Source of the DNA: Pseudoalteromonas sp. S2755
GTDB lineage: Bacteria; Pseudomonadota; Gammaproteobacteria; Enterobacterales; Alteromonadaceae
Length of the DNA stretch: 64,000 nucleotides
NCBI RefSeq assembly: GCF_005886535.1
Contig: NZ_PNDS01000140.1
Coordinates: 16,228 to 80,227, forward strand
Direction: 5' to 3'
The notes below the pieces were generated by a model. That model did not search any database. It had not been told where the DNA came from and worked only from the letters and a program-made list of their open reading frames with translations. Positions 18,060 through 27,433 of this stretch are shown one piece after another. Numbering within the stretch: the stretch's first letter is position 1; each line of letters begins with the position of its first letter. The position numbers and the translations under genes were made by a program.

Positions 18060-18443
18060 ATGCGCTGCCTTTGCGATAAAACATTAAAACTAACTTATGC
18101 CGACGCTGAAGGACATTGCGGTTATCAATGTCAGTCATGCGGTGCCATTTGGCTGCCGCGCAAATTTATTGATTCCATTAAACATACTTATCACTTTAGT
18201 TATACCGATTTTATTGCAAAGCGGTCGTTGGTTGAGCGTGACGTTTTACAATTATGCCCTGATGATGGTGATACACTTAAAGGCTATACGCTCTTTGAAG
18301 CTAGTTTTAGTGAGTGCGGGTGCTGTGGTGGCGTGTGGTTTGAAAAAGGGGAGCTCCATAACTTACTACAAAATTACGAAAGCAAGAGTTCGGACATAAG
18401 CGCGCTAGATAAGTTAGACTTTCTGAACTTGCTAAATTTTTAA
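18060..18443 (+). CDS. Zinc-ribbon (TFIIB-type) protein, function unknown
   Basis: A 127-residue cytosolic protein with two zinc-ribbon halves. The first has CLC at residues 3-5 and CQSCGAIWLPR at 24-34. The second has a Cys near residue 60 (QLCPDDGDTL) and CGCCGGVWFEKGEL near 88-101. The repeated Cys-x2-Cys-Gly-x-(I/V)-Trp pattern is that of the zf-TFIIB domain family. The C-terminus is Leu/Asp-rich (LDKLDFLNLLNF). No enzymatic domain is attached. It stands alone between zapC and rlmKL; ATG 18060 follows AGGGAACAG. A role in nucleic-acid or protein binding is possible but not shown. Confidence 0.7.
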   Translation: MRCLCDKTLKLTYADAEGHCGYQCQSCGAIWLPRKFIDSIKHTYHFSYTDFIAKRSLVERDVLQLCPDDGDTLKGYTLFEASFSECGCCGGVWFEKGELHNLLQNYESKSSDISALDKLDFLNLLNF

Positions 18444-18535
18444 CGTAATTTATCCCCATACAACTAAGCTCAACTAATAACTAACGATAACTTGTGTGTT
18501 ATACTGCGCCCAGTTGAAATTTAAGGGTATTCAAA

Positions 18536-20647
18536 TTGCAATTTATCGCATTGACATCTATTGGTGTAGAGCAGTTACTGGTTGAAGAGTTAACCGAGTT
18601 TGGTTTTGAAATAAATAAGCAAACCGTTGGTTCAGTTAAGTTCACAGGTGCTAATCTAGACGTACAAAAGTTCTGTATGATGACACGATTTGCAACGCGC
18701 GTGATGTTGCTTATCGATGACAAACCAGAAGTGAATGACAAAGATTCTCTCTACAAGTTTGTTCGTTTTCAGGCATGGCAAGATTGGTTTAGCCCAAAGC
18801 AGACCTTTGCAGTAGAGTTTAATGGTACGAATAATGCGCTTAAAAATACGCAATTCTCTGGTCTGGTTGTTAAGGATGGGATCGTTGACTACTTCAATGA
18901 CCTGTTTGAACAACGTCCAGATGTTGACAAACAGACACCGGATATTCGCATCATAGCGAAATTATCTAAGCAAGGCTGTGCGCTATATATCGATTTTTCG
19001 GGACCTCGCTTATCTGATAGAGGTTATCGTGACAAACAAGGTAAAGCGCCAATTCGTGAACATTTAGCGGCAGCGCTGGTTAAACGTAGCGGCTGGCTTG
19101 AAGATACTAATAAGCCACTTTTTGATCCCTGCTGTGGTTCTGGCACGTTATTGATTGAAGCAGCTTCTATGGCACTTGGCTTACCTACTAACCTAAATAA
19201 AGACTTTGCCTTTAAACGCCTGCCGAGTTTTCGTGAAAGTAAGTTCACCGAGCTTAAAGCACAATTAAAGGTACAGCCAGAGCAAAAGAGCTTATGGCTG
19301 ATCGGTAGTGATATCGATGAACGTGTGCTGTCAATTGCTGAGCGTAATGCCAAGCGCGCAGGCGTTGAGTCACATATAAAGTTTAAGTTTGAAGATGCCA
19401 ATCAGCTTAGCCTTGCTGCTAAACGTCCCGGCACTGTGCTGAGTAACTTGCCTTATGGTGAACGTCTAGGAGGTATGGCCGAAATTATTACGCTATATCG
19501 CAATATGGGGATCGCCTTTAAAAAGCACTATAAAGACTGGAATTTGGCGTTACTTGCAAGCGAAGAAAGCCTGTTAAAAGTGTTAAAATTGGCGCGTAAA
19601 AAGTCTTATAAATTCAAGAATGGCCCACTAGATGTACTACTTAACCTGTATGAAATGAATGAAATGCAGGTACAGCAAAATAAACAGAGCAGCGGTCTTA
19701 ATTTTGAAGGCTCGATTGCGTTTGGCAACCGTTTGAAGAAAAACCTGCAGGGCTTAAAATCTTGGCTGAAAAAAGAAGGCATTAACGCGTATCGGGTTTA
19801 TGACGCGGATATTCCAGAGTACAATGTTGCAGTTGATGTATATAACGACAGCGCAGTAATCTTTGAATACAAAGCGCCAAAAGAAATTGACGATAGCGTT
19901 GCGCAAAAACGTTTGCAAGACGTGATCACACTTACCGCCGAGCAGCTGAATATCGACCCGCTAAACATCGCGGTAAAAGTAAGAAAGCGCCAAAAAGGTC
20001 AAGAGCAATACAAAGCCCTGGACAAGCAAAACCGTACTGAGGTAGTAGAAGAGTACGGTGCTAAGTTCAAGGTTAACCTATTTGATTATCTTGATACGGG
20101 TCTATTCCTAGACCACCGCTTAGCTCGCAAGTTTATTCAGCAACATTCGAAAGATAAACGTGTGTTAAATCTATTCGCGTACACAGGTAGTGCTTCTGTG
20201 CACGCCGCAGTTGGCGGTGCAAAGTCTGTTACCACAGTAGATATGTCAAAGACCTATCTAAAGTGGGCTGAGGAAAACTTTGAGCTAAATGGTTTGAAGA
20301 ATCCACGTTTCAGATTTGAGCAAGCGGATTGCTTAAAATGGCTTGAAAGAGCCGTTGGTCAATATGATCTCATTTTCTTAGACCCACCAACATTCTCTAA
20401 CTCTAAGCGTATGTCTGACGCATTTGACGTACAAAGAGATCATTTAAAACTATTTAGTTGGGTAAAGAAAATATTAGCACCGAATGGTGTACTGCTGTTT
20501 TCTAATAACAAACGCGGATTTAAAATCGATGAAATGGGACTTGCGGCACTTGGCCTAACCGCTGAGGAATACTCATCACAAACTTTGTCTTTGGATTTTA
20601 AGCGTAACAAGCAAATTCACAACAGCTGGTTGATCCGTCATGATTAA
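18536..20647 (+). CDS. rlmL: Fused 23S rRNA methyltransferase RlmKL
   Basis: A bifunctional enzyme of 703 residues, the same size as the E. coli protein. The N-terminal THUMP plus RlmL part makes m2G2445 and the C-terminal RlmK part makes m7G2069 of 23S rRNA. Two AdoMet sites are visible: CCGSGTLLIEAA near residue 199 with the catalytic NLPYGERLG near 303, and NLFAYTGSASVHAA near 545 with DPPTFSNS near 616. The start is TTG 18536 (MQFIALTSIGVEQLL) with AAGGG at 18523-18527; no ATG fits. The last 8 bases overlap the glutaredoxin-like gene, which suggests coupling. Confidence 0.95.
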   Translation: MQFIALTSIGVEQLLVEELTEFGFEINKQTVGSVKFTGANLDVQKFCMMTRFATRVMLLIDDKPEVNDKDSLYKFVRFQAWQDWFSPKQTFAVEFNGTNNALKNTQFSGLVVKDGIVDYFNDLFEQRPDVDKQTPDIRIIAKLSKQGCALYIDFSGPRLSDRGYRDKQGKAPIREHLAAALVKRSGWLEDTNKPLFDPCCGSGTLLIEAASMALGLPTNLNKDFAFKRLPSFRESKFTELKAQLKVQPEQKSLWLIGSDIDERVLSIAERNAKRAGVESHIKFKFEDANQLSLAAKRPGTVLSNLPYGERLGGMAEIITLYRNMGIAFKKHYKDWNLALLASEESLLKVLKLARKKSYKFKNGPLDVLLNLYEMNEMQVQQNKQSSGLNFEGSIAFGNRLKKNLQGLKSWLKKEGINAYRVYDADIPEYNVAVDVYNDSAVIFEYKAPKEIDDSVAQKRLQDVITLTAEQLNIDPLNIAVKVRKRQKGQEQYKALDKQNRTEVVEEYGAKFKVNLFDYLDTGLFLDHRLARKFIQQHSKDKRVLNLFAYTGSASVHAAVGGAKSVTTVDMSKTYLKWAEENFELNGLKNPRFRFEQADCLKWLERAVGQYDLIFLDPPTFSNSKRMSDAFDVQRDHLKLFSWVKKILAPNGVLLFSNNKRGFKIDEMGLAALGLTAEEYSSQTLSLDFKRNKQIHNSWLIRHD

Positions 20648-20870
20648 ATGTACCTTATTCCACACCGATGGTTGTCATCTTTGTGAAGAAGCGTTGGCGA
20701 TGTTAATTCAATTTTTGCCTGAAGCCGAAATTGAACTCGTCGATATCGTCGATAGTGAAGAGACGATGACGGAATATCAATATAGAATTCCAGTGATTAA
20801 AAAAGGCGAGACAGGTCAGGAACTTGGCTGGCCTTTTACTCAACAACAACTACAAGAATTTATAGAATAA
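20640..20870 (+). CDS. Glutaredoxin-like (DUF836) protein
   Basis: A 76-residue protein with a thioredoxin-type fold signature: an N-terminal strand KCTLFHT followed by the redox motif C-H-L-C at residues 12-15. A conserved cis-Pro is in YRIPVIK and the C-terminal helix is short. This matches the small glutaredoxin-like DUF836 family, whose substrates are not established. It overlaps rlmKL by 8 bases and ends one base before uup, so the three form one operon. The same rlmKL/glutaredoxin-like/uup order is remembered from other gammaproteobacteria. Confidence 0.8.
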   Translation: MIKCTLFHTDGCHLCEEALAMLIQFLPEAEIELVDIVDSEETMTEYQYRIPVIKKGETGQELGWPFTQQQLQEFIE

Positions 20871-20871
20871 T

Positions 20872-22788
20872 ATGGATCTCATTCGAATTGCTAAAGCCCA
20901 ACTGGCTTTTGGCTCACACCCTATACTTGACCAAGCTGATGCCGTTATTGAATCAGGCGAGCGCGTTTGTATTGTGGGCCGAAATGGTGCTGGTAAATCA
21001 ACGCTATTGAAAGTACTTGATGATCAAGTTCAACTTGATGATGGTGAAATCAACCGTGTTGGTGGATTAAAAGTTTCAAGGCTAGAACAAGACCCACCAA
21101 AGGGCGCAAATGGGTCGGTTTTTGATTATGTTGCGAACGGTTTACCTGATGTCGCTGAGCTGCTCATTGAATTTCATGAAGTCAGTGAAAAACTGCAAAC
21201 CAGCCAGTCAGATAAACTGATGACCTCGCTTGAGCGCCTGACTCAGCGCTTGGAAAGCGAAGACGCGTGGCGTTTTGAGTCAAGGATCAAGCAAGTGCTT
21301 AGCCAGTTGCAATTAGATGCGAATATGCGCCTAGAAGAGCTCTCAGGTGGCTGGCTACGCAAAGTCGCTCTGGCCAAAGCGTTGGTGAGCGACCCAGACT
21401 TGTTGCTACTCGACGAGCCGACCAACCACCTTGATATGCAAAGTGTTATCTGGCTTGAGCAATTCCTGAAAGAGTTTAAAGGGGGGATCGTATTTATCTC
21501 TCACGACCGTGCCTTTATTCGCGCAATGGCAACCCGAATTTTAGATTTAGACCGTGGCAAGTTGGTTTCATACCCAGGGGACTATGCGCAATATCTAGAA
21601 CAAAAAGCCCATGATTTAAAAGTGGAAGAGCAACAGAATGCCTTGTTTGATAAAAAGCTTGCCGAAGAAGAAACTTGGATAAGGCAAGGGATCAAGGCCC
21701 GTCGAACCCGTAACGAAGGGCGTGTGCGAGCACTAAAAGCGCTTCGTGTTGAGCGCAAGCAACGCATTGAGCAACAAGGTAAGACAGACTTCAACATCGA
21801 GACGGCAGATCGTTCCGGTAAGCTGGTTTTTGAAGCAAAACATTTAGACAAGGCATTCCAAGAAAAATACATTGTGAAGGACTTTTCAACGCTGGTGATG
21901 CGTGGTGACCGTATTGGCTTGGTCGGTCCTAACGGAGCGGGTAAAACCACGCTGTTAAAAATGCTTTTTGGTGATATTAAACCTGATTCAGGCAGTGTAA
22001 AACAAGGTGTGAATCTTGAAGTTGCGTACTTTGATCAATATCGAGAAAAATTGGATGAAGAAGCAACCGTGCAGGATAATGTCGCAGAAGGCAAGCAAGA
22101 AGTAATGATGGGTGGCCGCTCGCGTCATGTGCTTGGCTATCTGCAAGACTTTTTATTTCCGCCAGCGAGAGCTCGAACCCCAGTAAAGGCATTATCAGGT
22201 GGTGAAAAAAATCGCTTGTTGCTTGCAAAGCTTTTCCTTAAGCCTTCAAATATTATTGTGCTGGACGAGCCGACCAATGACTTGGATATTGAGACGCTTG
22301 AGTTACTTGAAGAAATCTTAAACCAATACCAAGGTACAGTGCTGGTCGTTAGCCACGACCGAGAGTTTATCGATAATACCTGTGGCAGTGTTTGGGCGTT
22401 CGAAGGCGAAGGCTTGGTGACAGAAATTGTTGGCGGTTATAGTGACTTTGAGCTGTATCAACAAAGACGTGAGCAGCAAAAGAAAGAAGCGCAAAAGGTT
22501 CATCAAGAAAAACAGCAACAAGCCGAGATTAAAAAAGCAGCTGCGCCTGCTCGTTCAAATAAACTGAGTTACAAATTAAAACTTGAATTAGAGTCGTTGC
22601 CCAGTAAAGTAGAGGAACTTGAAGAGGCAGTGAACAAACAACAAGCACTGGTCAGCGATCCAGACTTCTTTAAACAAGATCAAGAAACGACCCACAAGGC
22701 ATTGAACCATTTGACTGAGCTAGAGTCGAAGCTGGAAGCCGCGTTTGAACGCTGGGAAGAACTAGAAGCATTACAGAATCAGCAGTAA
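20872..22788 (+). CDS. uup: ABC-F ATPase Uup
   Basis: A soluble 638-residue protein with two ABC nucleotide-binding domains and no membrane segments, so not a transporter. Walker A motifs are GRNGAGKST near residue 36 and GPNGAGKTT near 352. Signatures are LSGGWLRKVALAKAL and LSGGEKNRLLLAKLF, and the paired Walker B/D-loops are LLLLDEPTNHLD and IIVLDEPTNDLD. Positively charged linker and a C-terminal coiled coil (about 560-638) identify Uup, which acts on ribosomes and branched DNA and limits precise transposon excision. The gene starts one base after the glutaredoxin-like stop codon and is followed 8 bases later by the DUF3466 gene. Confidence 0.94.
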   Translation: MDLIRIAKAQLAFGSHPILDQADAVIESGERVCIVGRNGAGKSTLLKVLDDQVQLDDGEINRVGGLKVSRLEQDPPKGANGSVFDYVANGLPDVAELLIEFHEVSEKLQTSQSDKLMTSLERLTQRLESEDAWRFESRIKQVLSQLQLDANMRLEELSGGWLRKVALAKALVSDPDLLLLDEPTNHLDMQSVIWLEQFLKEFKGGIVFISHDRAFIRAMATRILDLDRGKLVSYPGDYAQYLEQKAHDLKVEEQQNALFDKKLAEEETWIRQGIKARRTRNEGRVRALKALRVERKQRIEQQGKTDFNIETADRSGKLVFEAKHLDKAFQEKYIVKDFSTLVMRGDRIGLVGPNGAGKTTLLKMLFGDIKPDSGSVKQGVNLEVAYFDQYREKLDEEATVQDNVAEGKQEVMMGGRSRHVLGYLQDFLFPPARARTPVKALSGGEKNRLLLAKLFLKPSNIIVLDEPTNDLDIETLELLEEILNQYQGTVLVVSHDREFIDNTCGSVWAFEGEGLVTEIVGGYSDFELYQQRREQQKKEAQKVHQEKQQQAEIKKAAAPARSNKLSYKLKLELESLPSKVEELEEAVNKQQALVSDPDFFKQDQETTHKALNHLTELESKLEAAFERWEELEALQNQQ

Positions 22789-22796
22789 GGATTAAA

Positions 22797-24521
22797 ATGA
22801 AATTTAAACTTTTAGCCGCGAGTGTCGCCGTAGCCCTTTCACAACAGGCGACCGCTGCCACCTATCAGTTAACTGAATTACCAAGACATGATAATAGCAA
22901 ATATAGCTACGTGTCGGATGCTAATGAAGCTGGAGATGTGATTGGTCACGCTTCCAACTTATTTGGTGTAAAGATTGATGTGTCGTATATCGACTTCGAT
23001 GATTCAACACTAAAAAATTATTACGACAGTACAAAAAAGCAGTATGAGCTGATCGAAGAAGAAATCACCTTCACACTAGAAGATATTCAAAATAATGATG
23101 CAGCTAATACGAATGCTCAAGCTCATGCATTTATGCTGTCTTATGTTATGAATTCGAGTAGAGTAGTTAGCCAAGAGTATCAAAGAATTGAAAGAGCAAT
23201 TTCTTTGACATATAACAACAATACCGCAGAAGAGTTTGTGGTGTTTGATGAACAATCTCCTGATTACGAAGGACTTACTCGCTCGGTTACTAACTATCTT
23301 ACAAGCATCGCAGAAGACGGGACAATAGTTGGCTGGGGCTCTGCACCTTTTAAAAAGATAACTTTTACTCCTGAGGGTGAAACAGAAGAAGAAACTTACT
23401 TTGTACGTGATTGGCGAAATAAAGGTATTTTAGTTACACCAGCTGGAGAGAAAATTAGGTTAGAGCCTGCCTTTACAGAATACGGCGGTTTTTCTCTCGC
23501 CACTGATATCAAACAAACTGCAGATGGCGGCTATATTGTTGTGGGACAAAGCTCGACGTCGTTATCGCAAAGAGCAACAGAAAATATAGAAGACAGTTGT
23601 GACGGTGTAGATGAGCCAGTTGATGTGTGTATTCAAAGGCTGACCTCGCCATATCATACTCGAGCGTATAAGTGGACGTTTGATAACGATTTTAACTTAG
23701 TCAGCGCAACCGATCTTGGGCTTGGCTTTACACCTGATGAAGATGATGAGCGAGCCTATTCAAGCTTGGCTTTGGCAACTAATGCGGACGGCTTAACTGT
23801 TGGTGAGTCCCGAGTGCGTCGTCAAAGTAATAATGATTTATTGCCATATGGACAGGCTGTTTATTATAAAGATGGTGAAATCAAGCGCATCAAAGAAGTT
23901 GAAAGCTTCATCGAGTATAGCCAAGCAGTTGATGTAAATGACAATGGCACGATTGTTGGTGTGTTTGGTCGGTCATCAAATGGCTCAAGAGATTATGACT
24001 CAACCGGTTTTTATTTTGATACGAAAACATCAGAATTTAAAGAGATGCCTGCATACTTTGAGGGCTCGGCGACAGCAATCACAGATATCAACAATAATGG
24101 CTTTGTTGTAGGCCAAGGTGTTACAGAAAAGAGTGGCTCTAACCGTCGTCGCGAAGCGTTTTTATATGAAATCGGTGCAGAAAAACTAGTTAATTTAAAT
24201 TCACTTCTTCCTTGCAAGAGCGATTCTTTCCCCTACACCATTGCAGAGGCCGTGAAGATCACGGATGACAACAAGATATATGCGATTGCAACCAAAACGG
24301 TTGAAAGACGCAATACGTTGGGTGAAATTGAGAAGGACAGTAAGGGTGAGACTGAGTATGAATCGGTAAGCTTACCTGTTCTACTTACCCCAATTTCTGG
24401 CGAACCAGAAAACTGTACACCACCTGAAGCAGAGACATATGAGCGTCAATCTGCAAGCTGGTCTTGGCTTAGTTTACTCGCGTTACCACTAGTGGCGCTG
24501 AGAAGACGTCGTAAAGCCTAG
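22797..24521 (+). CDS. DUF3466 family exported protein with C-terminal sorting-like anchor
   Basis: A 574-residue protein with a signal peptide (LLAASVAVALSQQATA, cleavage near residue 21). It is rich in short repeats of the type 'DINNNGFVVGQG', 'DVNDNGTIVGVFG' and 'TNADGLTVGESR', as in the DUF3466 family and extracellular HAF-repeat proteins. The C-terminus SWSWLSLLALPLVALRRRRKA is a hydrophobic segment followed by an Arg/Lys cluster. This resembles the GlyGly-CTERM signal read by rhombosortase, but the preceding glycine pair is missing. ATG 22797 follows TAAGGATTAAA, 8 bases after uup. Function unknown; likely cell-surface. Confidence 0.78.
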   Translation: MKFKLLAASVAVALSQQATAATYQLTELPRHDNSKYSYVSDANEAGDVIGHASNLFGVKIDVSYIDFDDSTLKNYYDSTKKQYELIEEEITFTLEDIQNNDAANTNAQAHAFMLSYVMNSSRVVSQEYQRIERAISLTYNNNTAEEFVVFDEQSPDYEGLTRSVTNYLTSIAEDGTIVGWGSAPFKKITFTPEGETEEETYFVRDWRNKGILVTPAGEKIRLEPAFTEYGGFSLATDIKQTADGGYIVVGQSSTSLSQRATENIEDSCDGVDEPVDVCIQRLTSPYHTRAYKWTFDNDFNLVSATDLGLGFTPDEDDERAYSSLALATNADGLTVGESRVRRQSNNDLLPYGQAVYYKDGEIKRIKEVESFIEYSQAVDVNDNGTIVGVFGRSSNGSRDYDSTGFYFDTKTSEFKEMPAYFEGSATAITDINNNGFVVGQGVTEKSGSNRRREAFLYEIGAEKLVNLNSLLPCKSDSFPYTIAEAVKITDDNKIYAIATKTVERRNTLGEIEKDSKGETEYESVSLPVLLTPISGEPENCTPPEAETYERQSASWSWLSLLALPLVALRRRRKA

Positions 24522-24538
24522 AGTACAATTTAGACGAT

Positions 24539-24561
24539 AAAAGCCCGGAAGGGCTTTTTTT
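24539..24561. terminator. Intrinsic terminator after the DUF3466 gene
   Basis: An AAAAGCCC / GGGCTTTT stem with a GGAA loop is followed by further T residues. It is A/T-flanked on both sides and could also stop transcripts of the converging DUF2062 gene. Confidence 0.9.
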
Positions 24562-24635
24562 ATGTGTGAAAAGAAATATAGGTAAGTTCAATTCGATATT
24601 TAGTTCAAGCTGTATAAATCTTAACTATACTGATA

Positions 24636-25145
24636 TTAGTCTTGGCCGCGACTTTGCCAAGCTTTGTTTACTGAGCGTCGCCATAGGTAATCGATACCGA
24701 AAAAGCCGACAATGGCGGCAAGTGTTGCGCAGATCAAAGAGCCGACGATAAATGCAGGCCCAATCGTTGTCAGACTTTGTGCAAGCCATTCCCAACTCGC
24801 CTCAAAATGGAATGGTTGTTGTTCTTGGCCAAGAGCAAATACACCGACTAAGTATGAGCAATAAAATATAGGCGGCATTGTGAGTGGGTTAGTGATCCAC
24901 ACGAGTGCAATAGACAACGGCAAGTTGACGCGAAATGGAATCGCTAGTGCTGCTGCCAGTACCATTTGAAAAGGAACAGGGATGAATGCGAAAAATAGCC
25001 CCACCGAAAATGCGCCGCGTGCTGAGCGCCGGTTTAAATGCCAGAGGTTGGCATCATGCAGTAACTTACCAAAGATTTTTAATGATTTCTGTTGTTTGAT
25101 TTTATTATGATCAGGTAAAAAGCGTTGAATCGTTTTTTTCGCCAT
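24636..25145 (-). CDS. DUF2062 family inner-membrane protein
   Basis: A 169-residue protein with the DUF2062 core. A basic N-terminal part is followed by RRSARGAFSVGLFFAFIPVPFQM, then a hydrophobic segment ALAIPFRVNLPLSIALVWITNP and the conserved NPLTMPPIFY. A further membrane segment is near residues 125-150, and the tail is basic. The family's function is unknown. Its ATG (complement of 25143-25145) overlaps the 5' end of comEC head to head, so the two genes' control regions lie inside each other's coding sequence. No clear Shine-Dalgarno is visible upstream. Confidence 0.85.
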   Translation of the reverse strand: MAKKTIQRFLPDHNKIKQQKSLKIFGKLLHDANLWHLNRRSARGAFSVGLFFAFIPVPFQMVLAAALAIPFRVNLPLSIALVWITNPLTMPPIFYCSYLVGVFALGQEQQPFHFEASWEWLAQSLTTIGPAFIVGSLICATLAAIVGFFGIDYLWRRSVNKAWQSRGQD

Positions 25146-27371
25146 TTGCAGCTGCCATCTACTTGGATTCTGATATGTTTTGGAATAATTCTGGGTTGCT
25201 TCAGTGCGGTATTTCTTCTCGACAATTGGCGATTAGCCGCAATAAGCATATTCCTCTACTTCATGGGCCGCTATTCTAAGCTTTTTTGTCCTATATTGGC
25301 AGGGTTTATTTTAGGGATTTCCATTGTTCTTAGCCATTACTTTGTTTTTTATCAGTTAAAAACACCAGAAATGTGGCAATCGCAGCCTGTAACTGCTTCG
25401 GGTAAAGTTATTGAGGTTGATAATTCTGTGATTGGTGAAGCGTTAAAGGTACAGCTAGAGCAAGTTGACGGCTATCAGTTTGCGCGTTGGCGTACGGTAA
25501 ATGCAAAGCTTTATCGTGACTCATCAGCGCCTATATTGACAGTTGGCGACCACATTGAGTTTACGGTAAAGCTTAAGCGTTATCGTAGCCGAGTTAATAT
25601 CGGACTTTTTAACGCTGAATTGCATGCGTTTAGAAAGCACATGTATTTTAAGGGCAGCATCAAAACAATCAATTTGGTAGTGAAGGACACTACGTGGCGA
25701 AATAACTACCGCTTATTCATAGATAAAAAGCTAAACGGGCTCAGTTATGCTTGGCTGTATTATATTTTGTTAACCGGCGATACAAGCAAAGTCGACTTTG
25801 AAAACAAAACACAATTTAGAAGTCTAGGTTTGAGCCATTTGTTAGCGATTTCAGGGCTGCATATCGGGATGGTATTTGCCATCGCGTTTTTGCTGATAAA
25901 AGTCGTGCTGTATTGTATCCCGGTAATAATCTCCCAGGCAGCCAACTTGCATCAGTGGTGTTTAGTTTTTGCATTACTGTTGTGTTTTGGATACGTCATT
26001 CTCTGCGGCTACAGTGTATCGGCGACTCGAGCTGTGATCATGGCAATGGTATGGGTTGCCTGTTACCTCTTTGCTGTGCGACTTAAAGCGCTTCAAGTGT
26101 TAACGGTTGCGTTGACAATCGTCTTGGCGGTAGACCCGTTTTCGCTACTTAATCCTGGTTTATATTATTCCTTTTTTGCGGTTGCTATCATCGTAACGTT
26201 AGTGACAAAAGTTGGTCGAGGTATAGGTGCAAAACTGCTTGCGTTAATTAAGTTGCAGCTTGCGTTATTTATCTGCCTGTTGCCACTTAACCTATATTTC
26301 TTTTCTGGTGCGAGTATTATCTCACTGGTTGCGAACATCATGGTGATCCCGTTGATTTCTGTGGTTGTATTTCCGCTACTACTGCTTCATGTTACTGCGT
26401 TGCACGCTATTGGTTGGCAACTTCCACTTCACTTAGTTGATAATGGTTTAGTGGCTCTTTTTGAGCTGTTGCAAAGCGCTCCTCTAAGTTGGGTAGATAT
26501 ACCCAGCGTTTCGTCCGTGTTTCTCATAACCAGCTACTTAAGTGCTTTGTTGCTTTTTTTATTCAGAGATTATCTCGGTTTATTACCTGTATTATTTTTC
26601 CTTGTTCAGTATCAATTTCGAGTTTATCCACTATGGCAAATCGATATCTTTGACGTGGGTCACGGAACGGCAGTGTTAGTTTCTCGTGATAACAAAGGGC
26701 TGCTCTATGATGTGGGGGCTAAGTATTTTGGTTATTTTTCGATGTTCGAGTTTGTGATCAAACCCTATCTTTTAAATAATCGAATTACGCTGCAAGATAC
26801 CATCATTAGTCATAACGATGGTGACCATAATGGTGGCGTTGACGACCTCATTGCTTTTGATGGCGGGAAGTCGTTACAGCGTTTTCACCCAGCAAGTGTT
26901 GCTGATAGTTGTGTGCTAGGAATGCATCAATTTCAGGGACTAGAGGTATCTGTGATCTGGCCTCAAGAAATGTCGAACAATGACAACAATAACTCTTGTG
27001 TGGTTCGTATCTCTGATGGGCAGTTTACGCTTTTATTACCAGGAGATATTGAGAAAGTCATTGAAGCTAAGTTACTTACTCTAGAAAAAGAAGCACTCAA
27101 AGCCGACATTTTACTGGTTCCACACCATGGTAGTGGCAGCTCTTCAAGCGAGCAGTTTATTCAAGCAGTTGACCCGGATATTGCGATATTTTCTCGTGCC
27201 TTTTATTCGCCTTGGAAAATTCCCAATGAGAACGTGATTGAAAGATACCAAAGAGTAGGGAGCACGCTATTGGATACCGCCTTAGATGGCCATATAAAGA
27301 TCTCAATTTTTGCTCAAGAAATCACAGTTGAACGAGCTCGAGAAGTGGAAAATTACTGGTTTCTCAGATAA
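25125..27371 (+). CDS. comEC: DNA internalisation-related competence protein ComEC/Rec2
   Basis: Inner-membrane channel protein for uptake of transforming single-stranded DNA. The 748 residues have an N-terminal segment with two or three hydrophobic stretches and an OB-like soluble part (about 80-190). The competence domain follows with many membrane helices (about 200-490), including SHLLAISGLHIGMVFAIAF. Last is a metallo-beta-lactamase-like domain with HNDGDHNGGVDD near residue 563 and VPHHGSGSSSSEQF near 665. The start used is TTG 25125, with AGG at 25113-25115. TTG 25146 is an alternative and would remove the 21-base overlap with the DUF2062 gene. msbA follows at 63 bases. Confidence 0.93.
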   Translation: MNRFFRHLQLPSTWILICFGIILGCFSAVFLLDNWRLAAISIFLYFMGRYSKLFCPILAGFILGISIVLSHYFVFYQLKTPEMWQSQPVTASGKVIEVDNSVIGEALKVQLEQVDGYQFARWRTVNAKLYRDSSAPILTVGDHIEFTVKLKRYRSRVNIGLFNAELHAFRKHMYFKGSIKTINLVVKDTTWRNNYRLFIDKKLNGLSYAWLYYILLTGDTSKVDFENKTQFRSLGLSHLLAISGLHIGMVFAIAFLLIKVVLYCIPVIISQAANLHQWCLVFALLLCFGYVILCGYSVSATRAVIMAMVWVACYLFAVRLKALQVLTVALTIVLAVDPFSLLNPGLYYSFFAVAIIVTLVTKVGRGIGAKLLALIKLQLALFICLLPLNLYFFSGASIISLVANIMVIPLISVVVFPLLLLHVTALHAIGWQLPLHLVDNGLVALFELLQSAPLSWVDIPSVSSVFLITSYLSALLLFLFRDYLGLLPVLFFLVQYQFRVYPLWQIDIFDVGHGTAVLVSRDNKGLLYDVGAKYFGYFSMFEFVIKPYLLNNRITLQDTIISHNDGDHNGGVDDLIAFDGGKSLQRFHPASVADSCVLGMHQFQGLEVSVIWPQEMSNNDNNNSCVVRISDGQFTLLLPGDIEKVIEAKLLTLEKEALKADILLVPHHGSGSSSSEQFIQAVDPDIAIFSRAFYSPWKIPNENVIERYQRVGSTLLDTALDGHIKISIFAQEITVERAREVENYWFLR

Positions 27372-27433
27372 TCCATTCAGTTTTAACGATTTGAAAGTTA
27401 CAATAATGCCATATAGAAAAGTAGAGGCTGGCA

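Noticed and set aside
18097..18399. Open frame of 100 codons overlapping the zinc-ribbon gene
   Set aside because: The competing frame encodes two clear zinc-ribbon halves with a start and ribosome binding site; this one has neither domain nor context.
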